Assembly: GCA_023437365.1 (NCBI GenBank)
Contig: JAEZGK010000037.1
Span: 1 to 32,721 of the forward strand
Origin: Bacillota bacterium
GTDB lineage: Bacteria > Bacillota > Clostridia > Lachnospirales > Lachnospiraceae
DNA length: 32,721 nt
Direction of reading: 5' to 3'
In this document: positions 9,123 through 16,258 of the stretch, one piece after another
Layout of the letters: each line of letters opens with the position of its first letter
Numbering within the stretch: the first letter of the stretch is position 1
Program-made: the position numbers and the translations under genes
Notes under the pieces: generated by a model
Seen by the model: the letters and a program-made list of their open reading frames with translations, nothing else
Told to the model about the DNA's origin: nothing
The model's database searches: none

Positions 9123-11012
9123 ATGGGTAAAATCATAGGTATTGACTTAGGTACAACTAATTCATGTGTAGCCGTAATGGAAGGTGGAAAACCCGTAGTT
9201 ATCGCTAACACAGAAGGTGCGAGAACAACACCCAGCGTTGTTGCATTTACAAAGACAGGAGAGCGTCTCGTTGGTGAACCTGCAAAGCGTCAGGCTGTAA
9301 CCAATTCAGATAAAACCATCTCATCCATCAAGAGACATATGGGTACTGATTACAGAGTAAAGATTGATGATAAGAGATATTCTCCTCAGGAAATCTCCGC
9401 AATGGTTCTTCAGAAGATGAAGGCAGATGCAGAAAGCTATCTCGGAGAGAAGGTGACAGAGGCAGTCATTACTGTTCCTGCATACTTCAATGATGCTCAA
9501 AGACAGGCTACCAAGGATGCTGGTAAGATTGCAGGTCTGGATGTAAAGAGAATTATCAATGAGCCTACTGCTGCAGCACTTGCATACGGTCTCGACAATG
9601 AACATGAACAGAAAATTATGGTATATGACTTGGGTGGTGGTACCTTCGACGTTTCCATTATCGACATCGGTGACGGTGTTATCGAAGTACTTGCTACCTC
9701 TGGTGACAACAGACTTGGCGGTGATGATTTTGACGAGAGAATCACCAGATATATGATTGACGAATTCAAGAAATCTGATGGAGTTGACTTGTCAACCAAT
9801 AAGATGGCTCTTGAGAGATTGAAGGATGCGGCTGAGAAGGCTAAGAAAGAGTTATCCTCCTCCACCACTACCAACATCAACCTTCCCTTCATCACTGCTA
9901 CAGATGATGGACCGAAGCACTTTGAAATGAACTTGACACGTGCAAAATTTGATGAGTTAACTCATGATCTTGTAGAGAGAACTGTAGTACCGGTTCAGAA
10001 TGCTCTTCGTGATGCTGGTCTTTCACCTTCAGATATTAAAAAGGTATTATTGGTAGGTGGTTCCACTAGAATTCCTGCTGTACAGGATAAGGTAAGACAG
10101 CTGACAGGCCAGGAACCTTCCAAGACCTTGAATCCGGATGAATGTGTAGCAATCGGTGCTTCCATTCAGGGTGGTAAGCTTGCAGGCGATGCAGGCGCTG
10201 GAGATATCCTCCTTCTGGATGTAACACCGTTGTCACTTTCTATTGAAACTCTGGGCGGCGTAGCTACCAGACTGATTGAGAGAAATACCACTATTCCTAC
10301 TAAGAAGAGCCAGGTATTCTCAACTGCGGCAGATAATCAGACTGCTGTAGACATCAATGTTGTACAGGGTGAAAGACAGTTTGCAAAGGACAATAAGAGC
10401 CTCGGACAATTCCGTCTCGATGGTATTCCGCCGGCAAGAAGAGGCGTTCCTCAGATCGAGGTTACCTTCGATATTGATGCCAACGGTATTGTAAATGTAT
10501 CCGCTAAGGATCTTGGAACAGGCAGAGAGCAGCACATCACCATTACCGCAAGCTCTAACTTATCCGATGGCGATATCGATAAGGCAGTCAGAGAAGCAGC
10601 AGAATATGAGGCTCAGGATAAGAGACGTAAGGAAGCAGTAGATGTTAGAAATGATGCAGATTCCATGGTATTCCAGACTGAGAAGGCATTAAACGAGGTT
10701 GGTGATAAGATTGACGCTGCTGCAAAATCAACCGTTGAGGCTGATCTTGCAAGATTAAAGGAACTGATCGAGAAATCCAACCCTGAGGTTATGAGCGAGG
10801 GTGAGGTTGCTGATATTAAGGCAGCTAAGGATAAGCTGATGGAGGACGCACAGGCATTATTCGCTAAGCTTTATGAGCAGAGTGGCGCTGCAGGTGCAGG
10901 CGGCCCAGGTCCTGATATGTCAGGCTTCGGTGGCCAGGCAGGAGGAGCTACAGGCGATTCCACCAGTGGCTATAATGATGATGTAGTGGATGGAGATTAT
11001 AGAGAAGTATAA
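9123..11012 (+). CDS. dnaK: Molecular chaperone DnaK (Hsp70)
   Basis: ATP-dependent Hsp70 that holds and refolds client proteins with DnaJ and GrpE. The 629-residue product has the nucleotide-binding domain with IGIDLGTTNSCVAVMEGG near the N-terminus, VPAYFNDAQRQATKDAG, the IVYDLGGGTFDVS-type phosphate loop (here MVYDLGGGTFDVS) and VLLVGGSTRIPAVQ. The substrate-binding domain (LLDVTPLSLSIET) and helical lid follow. It ends in a Gly-rich tail and the conserved DGDYREV-type terminus. I chose ATG 9123 because AGGAGGA lies seven bases upstream. An in-frame TTG at 9117 is too close to that site. Expressed from the hrcA promoter; the 5' side is the SD-hairpin array. Confidence 0.98.
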   Translation: MGKIIGIDLGTTNSCVAVMEGGKPVVIANTEGARTTPSVVAFTKTGERLVGEPAKRQAVTNSDKTISSIKRHMGTDYRVKIDDKRYSPQEISAMVLQKMKADAESYLGEKVTEAVITVPAYFNDAQRQATKDAGKIAGLDVKRIINEPTAAALAYGLDNEHEQKIMVYDLGGGTFDVSIIDIGDGVIEVLATSGDNRLGGDDFDERITRYMIDEFKKSDGVDLSTNKMALERLKDAAEKAKKELSSSTTTNINLPFITATDDGPKHFEMNLTRAKFDELTHDLVERTVVPVQNALRDAGLSPSDIKKVLLVGGSTRIPAVQDKVRQLTGQEPSKTLNPDECVAIGASIQGGKLAGDAGAGDILLLDVTPLSLSIETLGGVATRLIERNTTIPTKKSQVFSTAADNQTAVDINVVQGERQFAKDNKSLGQFRLDGIPPARRGVPQIEVTFDIDANGIVNVSAKDLGTGREQHITITASSNLSDGDIDKAVREAAEYEAQDKRRKEAVDVRNDADSMVFQTEKALNEVGDKIDAAAKSTVEADLARLKELIEKSNPEVMSEGEVADIKAAKDKLMEDAQALFAKLYEQSGAAGAGGPGPDMSGFGGQAGGATGDSTSGYNDDVVDGDYREV

Positions 11013-11020
11013 GGTATAGT

Positions 11021-11046
11021 AACCGAGAAACATAAGCTTCTCGGTT
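11021..11046 (+). terminator. 9-bp hairpin just after dnaK, possible terminator or processing stem
   Basis: AACCGAGAA (11021-11029) pairs perfectly with TTCTCGGTT (11038-11046). Only CCATTC follows, not a T-tract, so rho-independent termination is uncertain. It sits 9 bp past the dnaK stop and could protect the 3' end of the dnaK message. Confidence 0.45.
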
Positions 11047-11060
11047 CCATTCAAAGAACA

Positions 11061-11250
11061 CTTACCATGAAATCCATCGGATTTTCATGGTAAGGTTCAT
11101 GAAAAGCTTAATATTATGGAAATTATTGAGTATTCATGGTAAGGTTCATGAAAAGCTTGATATTATGAAATTTATTGAGTTTTCATGATAAGGTTCCTGA
11201 TAAAGCTTGATATTATGAAGTCTAAAGAAGCTCCTGGTAAGGTTTTTGAT
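11061..11250 (+). repeat. 49-bp tandem repeat array between dnaK and dnaJ
   Basis: The core GGTAAGG (GATAAGG in the third copy) recurs at 11089, 11138, 11187 and 11236, exactly 49 bp apart. Copy 1 contains a perfect hairpin TTTTCATG (11082-11089), 8-nt loop, CATGAAAA (11098-11105). The hairpin weakens through copies 2 and 3 and is lost in copy 4. A leading segment CTTACCATGAAATCC (11061-11075) is complementary to copy 1 (11079-11094, one bulge), and its first 11 bases are complementary to copy 2, so alternative stems are possible. No ORF is supported here. From 11251 to about 11340 I see nothing further. Confidence 0.9.
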
Positions 11251-11341
11251 AGATCGTTCTGAAACTCGGATAGCGCTACAGGCTTAAGTTCCTAGGATTT
11301 GGGCTTGCGGTTCTTCCATAAAAATTAATAGAAAGGTAAAT

Positions 11342-11363
11342 GGGCGGTCAGTATTGACTGCCT
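11342..11363 (+). terminator. Hairpin upstream of the dnaJ promoter, possible terminator
   Basis: GGGCGGTCA (11342-11350) pairs with TGACTGCCT (11355-11363), with two G-T wobbles and a 4-nt loop. GTTTG follows, a poor T-tract. Its position between the repeat array and the dnaJ promoter suggests an end to dnaK read-through. Confidence 0.4.
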
Positions 11364-11371
11364 GTTTGCCA

Positions 11372-11400
11372 TTGAAAATCATTCACAACTATGCTATATT
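11372..11400 (+). promoter_or_regulatory. Sigma-A promoter of dnaJ
   Basis: TTGAAA (11372-11377), 17 bp, TATATT (11395-11400), with TG one base before the -10. No CIRCE is present, so dnaJ can be transcribed apart from the HrcA-controlled operon. Confidence 0.65.
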
Positions 11401-11458
11401 ATATCATTGGCTGGGTTGTGTTAAGCGATAGATAAGGCTATGAAAGGTGAAGAATAAA

Positions 11459-12595
11459 ATGGCAGATAAACGTGATTATTATGAGGTCTTAGGTGTCAGC
11501 AGGTCAGCGACGGATGACGAATTAAAAAAGGCATATCGACAACTCGCAAAGAAATACCATCCCGATACCAATCCAGGGGATAAAGCAGCGGAAGCCAAAT
11601 TTAAGGAAGCTTCAGAAGCCTATGCAGTCTTAAGTGATGCGGATAAGCGCAGACAGTATGACCAGTTTGGACACACAGCTTTTGATGGAAGTGCAGGTGC
11701 CGGAGGCTTTGATTTTAGCTCCATGGATATGGGAGACATCTTTGGTGATATCTTTGGTGATCTGTTTGGCGGTCGTCAAAGACGTGCCAATAATGGACCG
11801 ATGCAGGGGGCAAATCTCAGAACTTCTGTCAGAATCACCTTTGAGGAAGCGGTATTTGGAACAGAAAAAGAGCTTGAGCTGACCCTGAAGGATGATTGTG
11901 GAACCTGTCACGGGACCGGTGCAAAGCCGGGAACATCAGCTGATACCTGTACGAAATGCGGTGGTAAAGGTCAGGTTGTATATACACAGCAATCCTTGTT
12001 CGGTATGGTACGTAATGTTCAGACTTGTCCGGACTGTAAGGGCACAGGAAAGATTATCCGCGAGAAATGCTCTGACTGCTACGGAACAGGCTACATCAGC
12101 AGTAAGAAAAAAATCAAGGTATCCATTCCGGCAGGTATTGACAGCGGGCAGAGCGTAAGAATTAGAGGAAAAGGAGAACCCGGAACCAATGGTGGTCCGA
12201 GAGGTGATTTACTGGTCGAAATCGAAGTCAGCAGACATCCGATCTTCCAGAGACAGGATTACGATATATATTCAACAGCTCCGATTTCTTATGCAACGGC
12301 TGTACTGGGCGGAGATGTTAAGATCAGTACTGTGGATGGGGATGTGATTTATAATGTGAAACCGGGTACCCAGACAGATACGAAGGTTCGTCTGAGAGAA
12401 AAAGGCGTTCCCAGTCTTCGAAATAAGTCTATGCGTGGTGACCATTATGTGACTCTGGTAGTACAGGTTCCTACGAATCTTAACTCGGAGCAAAAGGAAA
12501 TACTGAAAAAATTCGATGATGCCATGACGGGAAAAGCGGAACATAACGATAGTACCGAGAATGAAAAAGGCGGAAAGAAAAAATTTTGGAAATAA
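11459..12595 (+). CDS. dnaJ: Chaperone protein DnaJ (Hsp40)
   Basis: Cochaperone that delivers clients to DnaK and stimulates its ATPase. The 378-residue protein has the J domain with the HPD motif (KKYHPDTNPGDK), a Gly/Phe-rich stretch (about 70-115), and four zinc-binding CxxCxGxG repeats (CGTCHGTG, CTKCGGKG, CPDCKGTG, CSDCYGTG). The two C-terminal substrate domains follow, and it ends in a Lys-rich tail. ATG 11459 (MADKRDYYEVLGV) is chosen: AAAGGTGA lies eight bases upstream, and the in-frame GTG at 11447 overlaps that site. The large gap to dnaK holds a repeat array and a separate promoter. Confidence 0.97.
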   Translation: MADKRDYYEVLGVSRSATDDELKKAYRQLAKKYHPDTNPGDKAAEAKFKEASEAYAVLSDADKRRQYDQFGHTAFDGSAGAGGFDFSSMDMGDIFGDIFGDLFGGRQRRANNGPMQGANLRTSVRITFEEAVFGTEKELELTLKDDCGTCHGTGAKPGTSADTCTKCGGKGQVVYTQQSLFGMVRNVQTCPDCKGTGKIIREKCSDCYGTGYISSKKKIKVSIPAGIDSGQSVRIRGKGEPGTNGGPRGDLLVEIEVSRHPIFQRQDYDIYSTAPISYATAVLGGDVKISTVDGDVIYNVKPGTQTDTKVRLREKGVPSLRNKSMRGDHYVTLVVQVPTNLNSEQKEILKKFDDAMTGKAEHNDSTENEKGGKKKFWK

Positions 12596-12688
12596 TTTAA
12601 AGAACATACTACATCCGGAGGGGAAGATTTCAAGCATATGATAATCCATCCTTCGGATTGCTTTTTGCAGGAAAGGTACGGTAGCGAT

Positions 12689-13648
12689 ATGAAGTGGACG
12701 AAGTTCACATTGGAAACAACTACGGAAGCAGTAGATCTGATCAGTGATATGCTAAATGAGCTTGGCATAGAAGGAATTGAAGTATCCGATAAGATCCCTT
12801 TATCAGAGGAGGATAAGAGAAAGCTATTCATTGACATTCTGCCGGAGCTTGGCGAAGATGACGGCCTGGCTACTGTAAGCTTTTATGTCGAGGTTACGGA
12901 GGACATTGATGAGCTTTTAGAAAGGGTCAGGGACGGACTGAAGGAGCTTTCAGAATATACTGATATAGGGAGCGGTATGATTGCAGTGGATCAGACTGAC
13001 GATCAGGATTGGATCAATAATTGGAAAGAATTCTTCAAACCCTTCTATGTGGATGAGAATATTCTGATTAAGCCTACCTGGGAGGATGTCACAGATTTAA
13101 AGGAGGAGGATATTGTGATAGAAATCGACCCCGGAACCTCCTTCGGAACAGGTGCCCATGAGACAACAAAGCTTTGTATTACAGGGCTGAAACAATATCT
13201 GAAACCCGATACTGCTGTACTTGATGCGGGCAGTGGAAGCGGGATATTATCCATCATCGCTAAAAAGCTCGGTGCAAGGGAGGTCCTGGGAATTGATATT
13301 GATCCGAATGCCACACTTTCAGCCATCGAGAATGCTGAGGTAAACAATCTTAGGATAGAAGCAGGTGATTTGGGTTTTGTCACAGGAAACATCATTGAAG
13401 ATGATGGTATCAGAAATGATATCGGGAAAGAAAAATATGATCTGGTGGTTGCAAATATCCTGGCCGATGTAATCATTCCTCTGTCAGAGGTGATTGGGGA
13501 AAACTTAAAACCCGGTGGCATCTTCATCAGCTCAGGTATCATAAACATGAAAGAGGAAGCAGTCAGGGAAGCACTTCTTAAGAACAGCTTTACAATCCTT
13601 GAAGTGAACAAAATGAAGGACTGGGTATCCTTTGTAGTTCAAAAATAA
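12689..13648 (+). CDS. prmA: Ribosomal protein L11 methyltransferase PrmA
   Basis: S-adenosylmethionine-dependent enzyme that trimethylates ribosomal protein L11. The 319-residue product has the N-terminal L11-binding domain (MKWTKFTLETTTEAVDLI...) and a class I methyltransferase domain with DPGTSFGTGAHETT (about 147-160), motif I VLDAGSGSGILS (about 178-189) and VVANILADV. ATG 12689 is chosen because family members begin at this point and AGGAAAGG lies upstream. An in-frame ATG at 12638 would add 17 residues unlike the family. prmA after dnaJ is the conserved Firmicutes order, but here rsmE does not follow at once because two accessory genes intervene. Confidence 0.95.
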   Translation: MKWTKFTLETTTEAVDLISDMLNELGIEGIEVSDKIPLSEEDKRKLFIDILPELGEDDGLATVSFYVEVTEDIDELLERVRDGLKELSEYTDIGSGMIAVDQTDDQDWINNWKEFFKPFYVDENILIKPTWEDVTDLKEEDIVIEIDPGTSFGTGAHETTKLCITGLKQYLKPDTAVLDAGSGSGILSIIAKKLGAREVLGIDIDPNATLSAIENAEVNNLRIEAGDLGFVTGNIIEDDGIRNDIGKEKYDLVVANILADVIIPLSEVIGENLKPGGIFISSGIINMKEEAVREALLKNSFTILEVNKMKDWVSFVVQK

Positions 13649-13652
13649 AAAG

Positions 13653-13675
13653 CTCCCGGGAAATACTCCCGGGAG
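13653..13675. terminator. Strong GC hairpin after prmA, probable terminator
   Basis: CTCCCGGGA (13653-13661) pairs with TCCCGGGAG (13667-13675) around AATAC, extended by AG/TT. On the plus strand TTAAT follows. On the minus strand the tail is T-rich (the complement of AAAAATAAAAAG), so it may work in both directions. It begins 4 bp past the prmA stop. Confidence 0.7.
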
Positions 13676-13703
13676 TTAATACGTAGACAAAGTTATTTAT
13701 AAT
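13676..13703 (+). promoter_or_regulatory. Weak candidate promoter of the alpha/beta hydrolase gene
   Basis: TTAATA (13676-13681), 16 bp, TATAAT (13698-13703), directly after the prmA terminator. The -10 is perfect and the -35 poor. Confidence 0.4.
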
Positions 13704-13740
13704 GACGTGAAATACTAGCAAATAAAGGGGAATATAACGA

Positions 13741-14784
13741 ATGATAAGGAAAATCATCAAAATAGTAAGGTGGTTTGGTATTGTTTTTTTATTACTTGTT
13801 GTGATTGGACTATGCTTCCCTACGTGGACACCAAAGATAGCTAATAAAAACAGTATTAGCGAATTACGTAAAGCTCTAGTGAATGAAACTTCACTTGAGA
13901 TTATGATACGGGGAAATAACAGAGACAATCCGGTTGTGATCTTTGTTCACGGAGGTCCTTGCTGTTCTGAAATACCGTACGTTCGGAAATATCAAGATTT
14001 ACTTGAAAAAAGCTTTACTATCGTCCATTATGACCAACGCGGCAGTGGAAAATCATATCAGTTTGGTAAGGATTATTCAAATATTGACACATCAATCCAT
14101 GTGAGTGATTTGATAGCATTAACGGAATACATTGAAGAATATTTAGACAAAAAGGAAGTAATTTTAGTAGGACACTCCTTTGGAACCTATATTGCTACAA
14201 AGGCTGTAGCGCAGAAACCTGAATTGTATCGTGCATATGTAGGAATAGGACAAATGTCAGATACCATTGATAGTGAATTAGATAGTTTGCAGAAATGTAT
14301 TCTTGCGGCAGAGGAGGCTGAAAACAAAGAGGATATTACTTATTTGAAAGGATTGGAGAAATCTATTGCACAAGGCGAGTATATCACACCGCGGGAATAT
14401 GTGAGAAAATATGGATTTGCTGCGAGAAATATTAACGAAAGTGAAGATTATCTTAAGGGATTTGCTTTTAATAGGGAATATAACTTATTGGATATTGTTC
14501 GATATAGTATAGCAGCAATTAAATACCAAGATGGTTTAATTATGGAAGCACTTACAAATCCAGTTTCTGATATTGTTACAGAGATTAATAAACCGGTATA
14601 TTTTGTAATGGGAAAATACGATTGTATGACTTCCCCGGAAGCTGCAGACCAATATCTTAACAGCTTACATGGAAAAGGAACCCGTGAACTGGTTATATTT
14701 GATGACTCAGCACATTATCCTCAATTTGAAGAAAAAGATAAATTCTATCAATGGATGTGTAATACTTTCCTAAATGGAGAATAA
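13741..14784 (+). CDS. Membrane-anchored alpha/beta hydrolase (proline iminopeptidase-like)
   Basis: Predicted serine hydrolase of 347 residues; substrate not known. An N-terminal hydrophobic segment (about 12-26, after MIRKIIKIVR) looks like a signal anchor, so the domain probably faces outward. The fold's landmarks are present: oxyanion motif HGGP (70-73), YDQRGSGKS, nucleophile elbow GHSFG (Ser146), and the acid and base in GKYDCMT (Asp294) and DDSAHYPQF (His325). The HGGP and DQRGSGKS combination resembles prolyl aminopeptidases of family S33. The gene is visibly more AT-rich than its neighbours and has terminator-like hairpins on both sides, consistent with an acquired cassette. AAGGGG upstream supports the ATG. 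Confidence 0.85.
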   Translation: MIRKIIKIVRWFGIVFLLLVVIGLCFPTWTPKIANKNSISELRKALVNETSLEIMIRGNNRDNPVVIFVHGGPCCSEIPYVRKYQDLLEKSFTIVHYDQRGSGKSYQFGKDYSNIDTSIHVSDLIALTEYIEEYLDKKEVILVGHSFGTYIATKAVAQKPELYRAYVGIGQMSDTIDSELDSLQKCILAAEEAENKEDITYLKGLEKSIAQGEYITPREYVRKYGFAARNINESEDYLKGFAFNREYNLLDIVRYSIAAIKYQDGLIMEALTNPVSDIVTEINKPVYFVMGKYDCMTSPEAADQYLNSLHGKGTRELVIFDDSAHYPQFEEKDKFYQWMCNTFLNGE

Positions 14785-14818
14785 AGAATTCTTTTATCTG
14801 AAGTTTATACAAAAACAT

Positions 14819-14850
14819 ACGGCATTTAGCTTTCCATTGCAAAATGCCGT
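14819..14850. terminator. Bidirectional terminator between convergent genes
   Basis: ACGGCATTT (14819-14827) pairs with AAATGCCGT (14842-14850) around a 14-nt loop. The minus strand has a TGTTTTTG tail, and the plus strand a weaker TACTTTG. It separates the hydrolase gene from the convergent DUF3784-like gene and best fits termination of the latter. Confidence 0.7.
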
Positions 14851-14881
14851 TACTTTGTGTCTGTCTAATTTTATGGTTGAT

Positions 14882-15208
14882 CTAATTCCGAAATCGTGAG
14901 TCCGTATTGACATAGATAATAGCTACTAGGGCGGTAAGGATCAAGAGAGCAAGAATAAGCTTAACAAGCCAGATGATTTCAAAAATTCCGCCAATAATGG
15001 CAAAGATAAGAAGGAAAGCAATAACGAATAACAGATTGCCGGTAAAGCGGCACAGCTCTTTTTCATTATAGCGGGCCTTCTTTTCCTTAGAAAGCATATT
15101 GTAGCCTGAGATAAGAAAAGCTCCTCTGCCGGAACGAAGAACAAACCCAAGAGATATCAATAATAAAAGGACAAAACAGCAAACAACAATACCTGAGACA
15201 TCTTCCAT
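14882..15208 (-). CDS. DUF3784-like small membrane protein
   Basis: A 108-residue protein with three hydrophobic segments (about 5-24, 57-79 and 82-100). Between the first two is FLISGYNMLSKEKKARYNEKELCRF, an arrangement (G-Y-N ... K-E-K..Y) typical of the DUF3784 family of unknown function found in many clostridia. Short basic loop after the first helix, charged C-terminus. It is the only plus/minus convergent neighbour in this half of the window and, with the hydrolase, interrupts prmA-rsmE. The RBS (GGAAAGTGG region upstream of ATG 15208) is weak. A TATAAT on the minus strand (15279-15274) could be its -10. Confidence 0.75.
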   Translation of the reverse strand: MEDVSGIVVCCFVLLLLISLGFVLRSGRGAFLISGYNMLSKEKKARYNEKELCRFTGNLLFVIAFLLIFAIIGGIFEIIWLVKLILALLILTALVAIIYVNTDSRFRN

Positions 15209-15285
15209 AAATTATTCACCACTTTCCATTCTCAGATTACAGAATGCAGCTTTGCGGCATCTGAACTAATCCGATTATATTAAGA

Positions 15286-15316
15286 ATGATAATTCCGTTC
15301 TTTTCAGAATTATCAT
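15286..15316. repeat. 10-bp inverted repeat upstream of the DUF3784-like gene
   Basis: ATGATAATTC (15286-15295) and GAATTATCAT (15307-15316) are exact complements with an 11-bp centre. It lies just upstream of a minus-strand TATAAT (15279-15274), over the place where the -35 would be, so an operator is possible. No good -35 hexamer is visible there. Confidence 0.5.
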
Positions 15317-15400
15317 AACACATATAGAATTATAATAGCATATAAAGCTTTTGTAAACTAAGCTCATTTAAAAAAAATATTATAAAATGGTTAAATTTAG

Positions 15401-15429
15401 TTGAACATATGTTCTTTTTGCGTTATAAT
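15401..15429 (+). promoter_or_regulatory. Sigma-A promoter of rsmE and the following genes
   Basis: TTGAAC (15401-15406), 17 bp, TATAAT (15424-15429). The start would fall near 15436, about 30 nt before rsmE. The palindrome GAACATATGTTC overlaps the -35. Confidence 0.8.
15403..15414. promoter_or_regulatory. LexA/DinR-like box overlapping the rsmE -35
   Basis: GAACATATGTTC is a perfect 12-bp palindrome of the form GAAC-N4-GTTC and fits the core of the Bacillus DinR/LexA consensus (CGAACRNRYGTTYG), with T replacing the outer C/G. Placement over the -35 is what a repressor site needs. A palindrome this short can arise by chance. Confidence 0.5.
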
Positions 15430-15465
15430 AGATATGGCTTTTGAAAATGAACCAAGGAGATAATT

Positions 15466-16209
15466 ATGCCGCGTTTTTATGTTGAACCTAGTCAAATTTC
15501 GGACATGGAGATCAGAATTACAGGTTCGGATGTCAATCATATCAAGAATGTGCTACGAATGAAGCAGGGCGAGGAAATCGTAATTTGTAATGGACAGGGA
15601 AAAGATTGTTATTGTATAATTAGTAGAGTGTCAGAGCATGAAATTCTTGCCAGTATTCAGTCCGTACAGGAGACTGGGACAGAGCTTTCGGCTAAGATTA
15701 CCTTATATCAGGGATTGCCGAAGCAGGAAAAGATGGAATGGATTATACAGAAAGCTGTGGAGCTTGGTGTGACCGAGATTGTACCGGTCCTGACCCGGCG
15801 TGTGATTGTGAAGCTGGATGATAAGAAGAAGGAAGAGAAGAAGCTGGAGCGTTGGCAGGCAATCGCAGAAGGTGCATCAAAGCAGTCAGGGCGCGGTATT
15901 ATTCCGAAGATCCGACCGGTGATGAATTATCAGGAGGCTGTCAGGGAAGCAGTTCAGTTGGAGCTTGGCCTAATCCCATATGAGAATGCAAAGGGAATGG
16001 ACTTCACCCGTGACATCATGCATGGACTGAAGCAATACAAAACGATAGGATTATTTATAGGACCTGAGGGCGGCTTTGAAGAAACGGAGATCGAGTATGC
16101 AATCGTGAACAAGATACAGCCGATTACCTTAGGCAGGCGTATTTTGCGCACTGAGACGGCAGGACTCGCTGCCTTGTCCATGATGGTGCTTATTCTGGAC
16201 GAAGGATGA
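15466..16209 (+). CDS. rsmE: 16S rRNA m3U1498 methyltransferase RsmE
   Basis: SPOUT-class methyltransferase that methylates N3 of U1498 in helix 44 of 16S rRNA. The 247-residue protein has an N-terminal PUA-like RNA-binding region (about 1-70, including GSDVNHIKNVLRMKQGEEI). The knot domain has KQEKMEWIIQKAVELGV, LFIGPEGGFEETEIEYA and the SAM-binding LGRRILRTETAGLAALSMM near the C-terminus. Length is normal. AAGGAGA upstream supports the ATG. It opens a same-strand run with the alarmone synthetase and three further RNA-modification genes, behind a strong promoter with a LexA-like palindrome. Confidence 0.95.
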   Translation: MPRFYVEPSQISDMEIRITGSDVNHIKNVLRMKQGEEIVICNGQGKDCYCIISRVSEHEILASIQSVQETGTELSAKITLYQGLPKQEKMEWIIQKAVELGVTEIVPVLTRRVIVKLDDKKKEEKKLERWQAIAEGASKQSGRGIIPKIRPVMNYQEAVREAVQLELGLIPYENAKGMDFTRDIMHGLKQYKTIGLFIGPEGGFEETEIEYAIVNKIQPITLGRRILRTETAGLAALSMMVLILDEG

Positions 16210-16258
16210 CAGAAATGCTTTAAAGATTTCACAATGGTTATTTGGGAGGTAAGCAGGA

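Noticed and set aside
9497..9895. Antisense open frames over dnaK, lepA, dnaJ, prmA and alaS
   Set aside because: They lie opposite well-identified genes, show no family resemblance or RBS, and reflect codon bias of the real coding strand.
11372..11458. A second CIRCE controlling dnaJ
   Set aside because: No TTAGCACTC or GAGTGCTAA sequence occurs near the dnaJ promoter.
12638..12688. Longer PrmA N-terminus from ATG 12638
   Set aside because: The extra 17 residues do not resemble PrmA, the upstream GGAGGGG is 14 bases away, and the family starts at the MKWTKF sequence.
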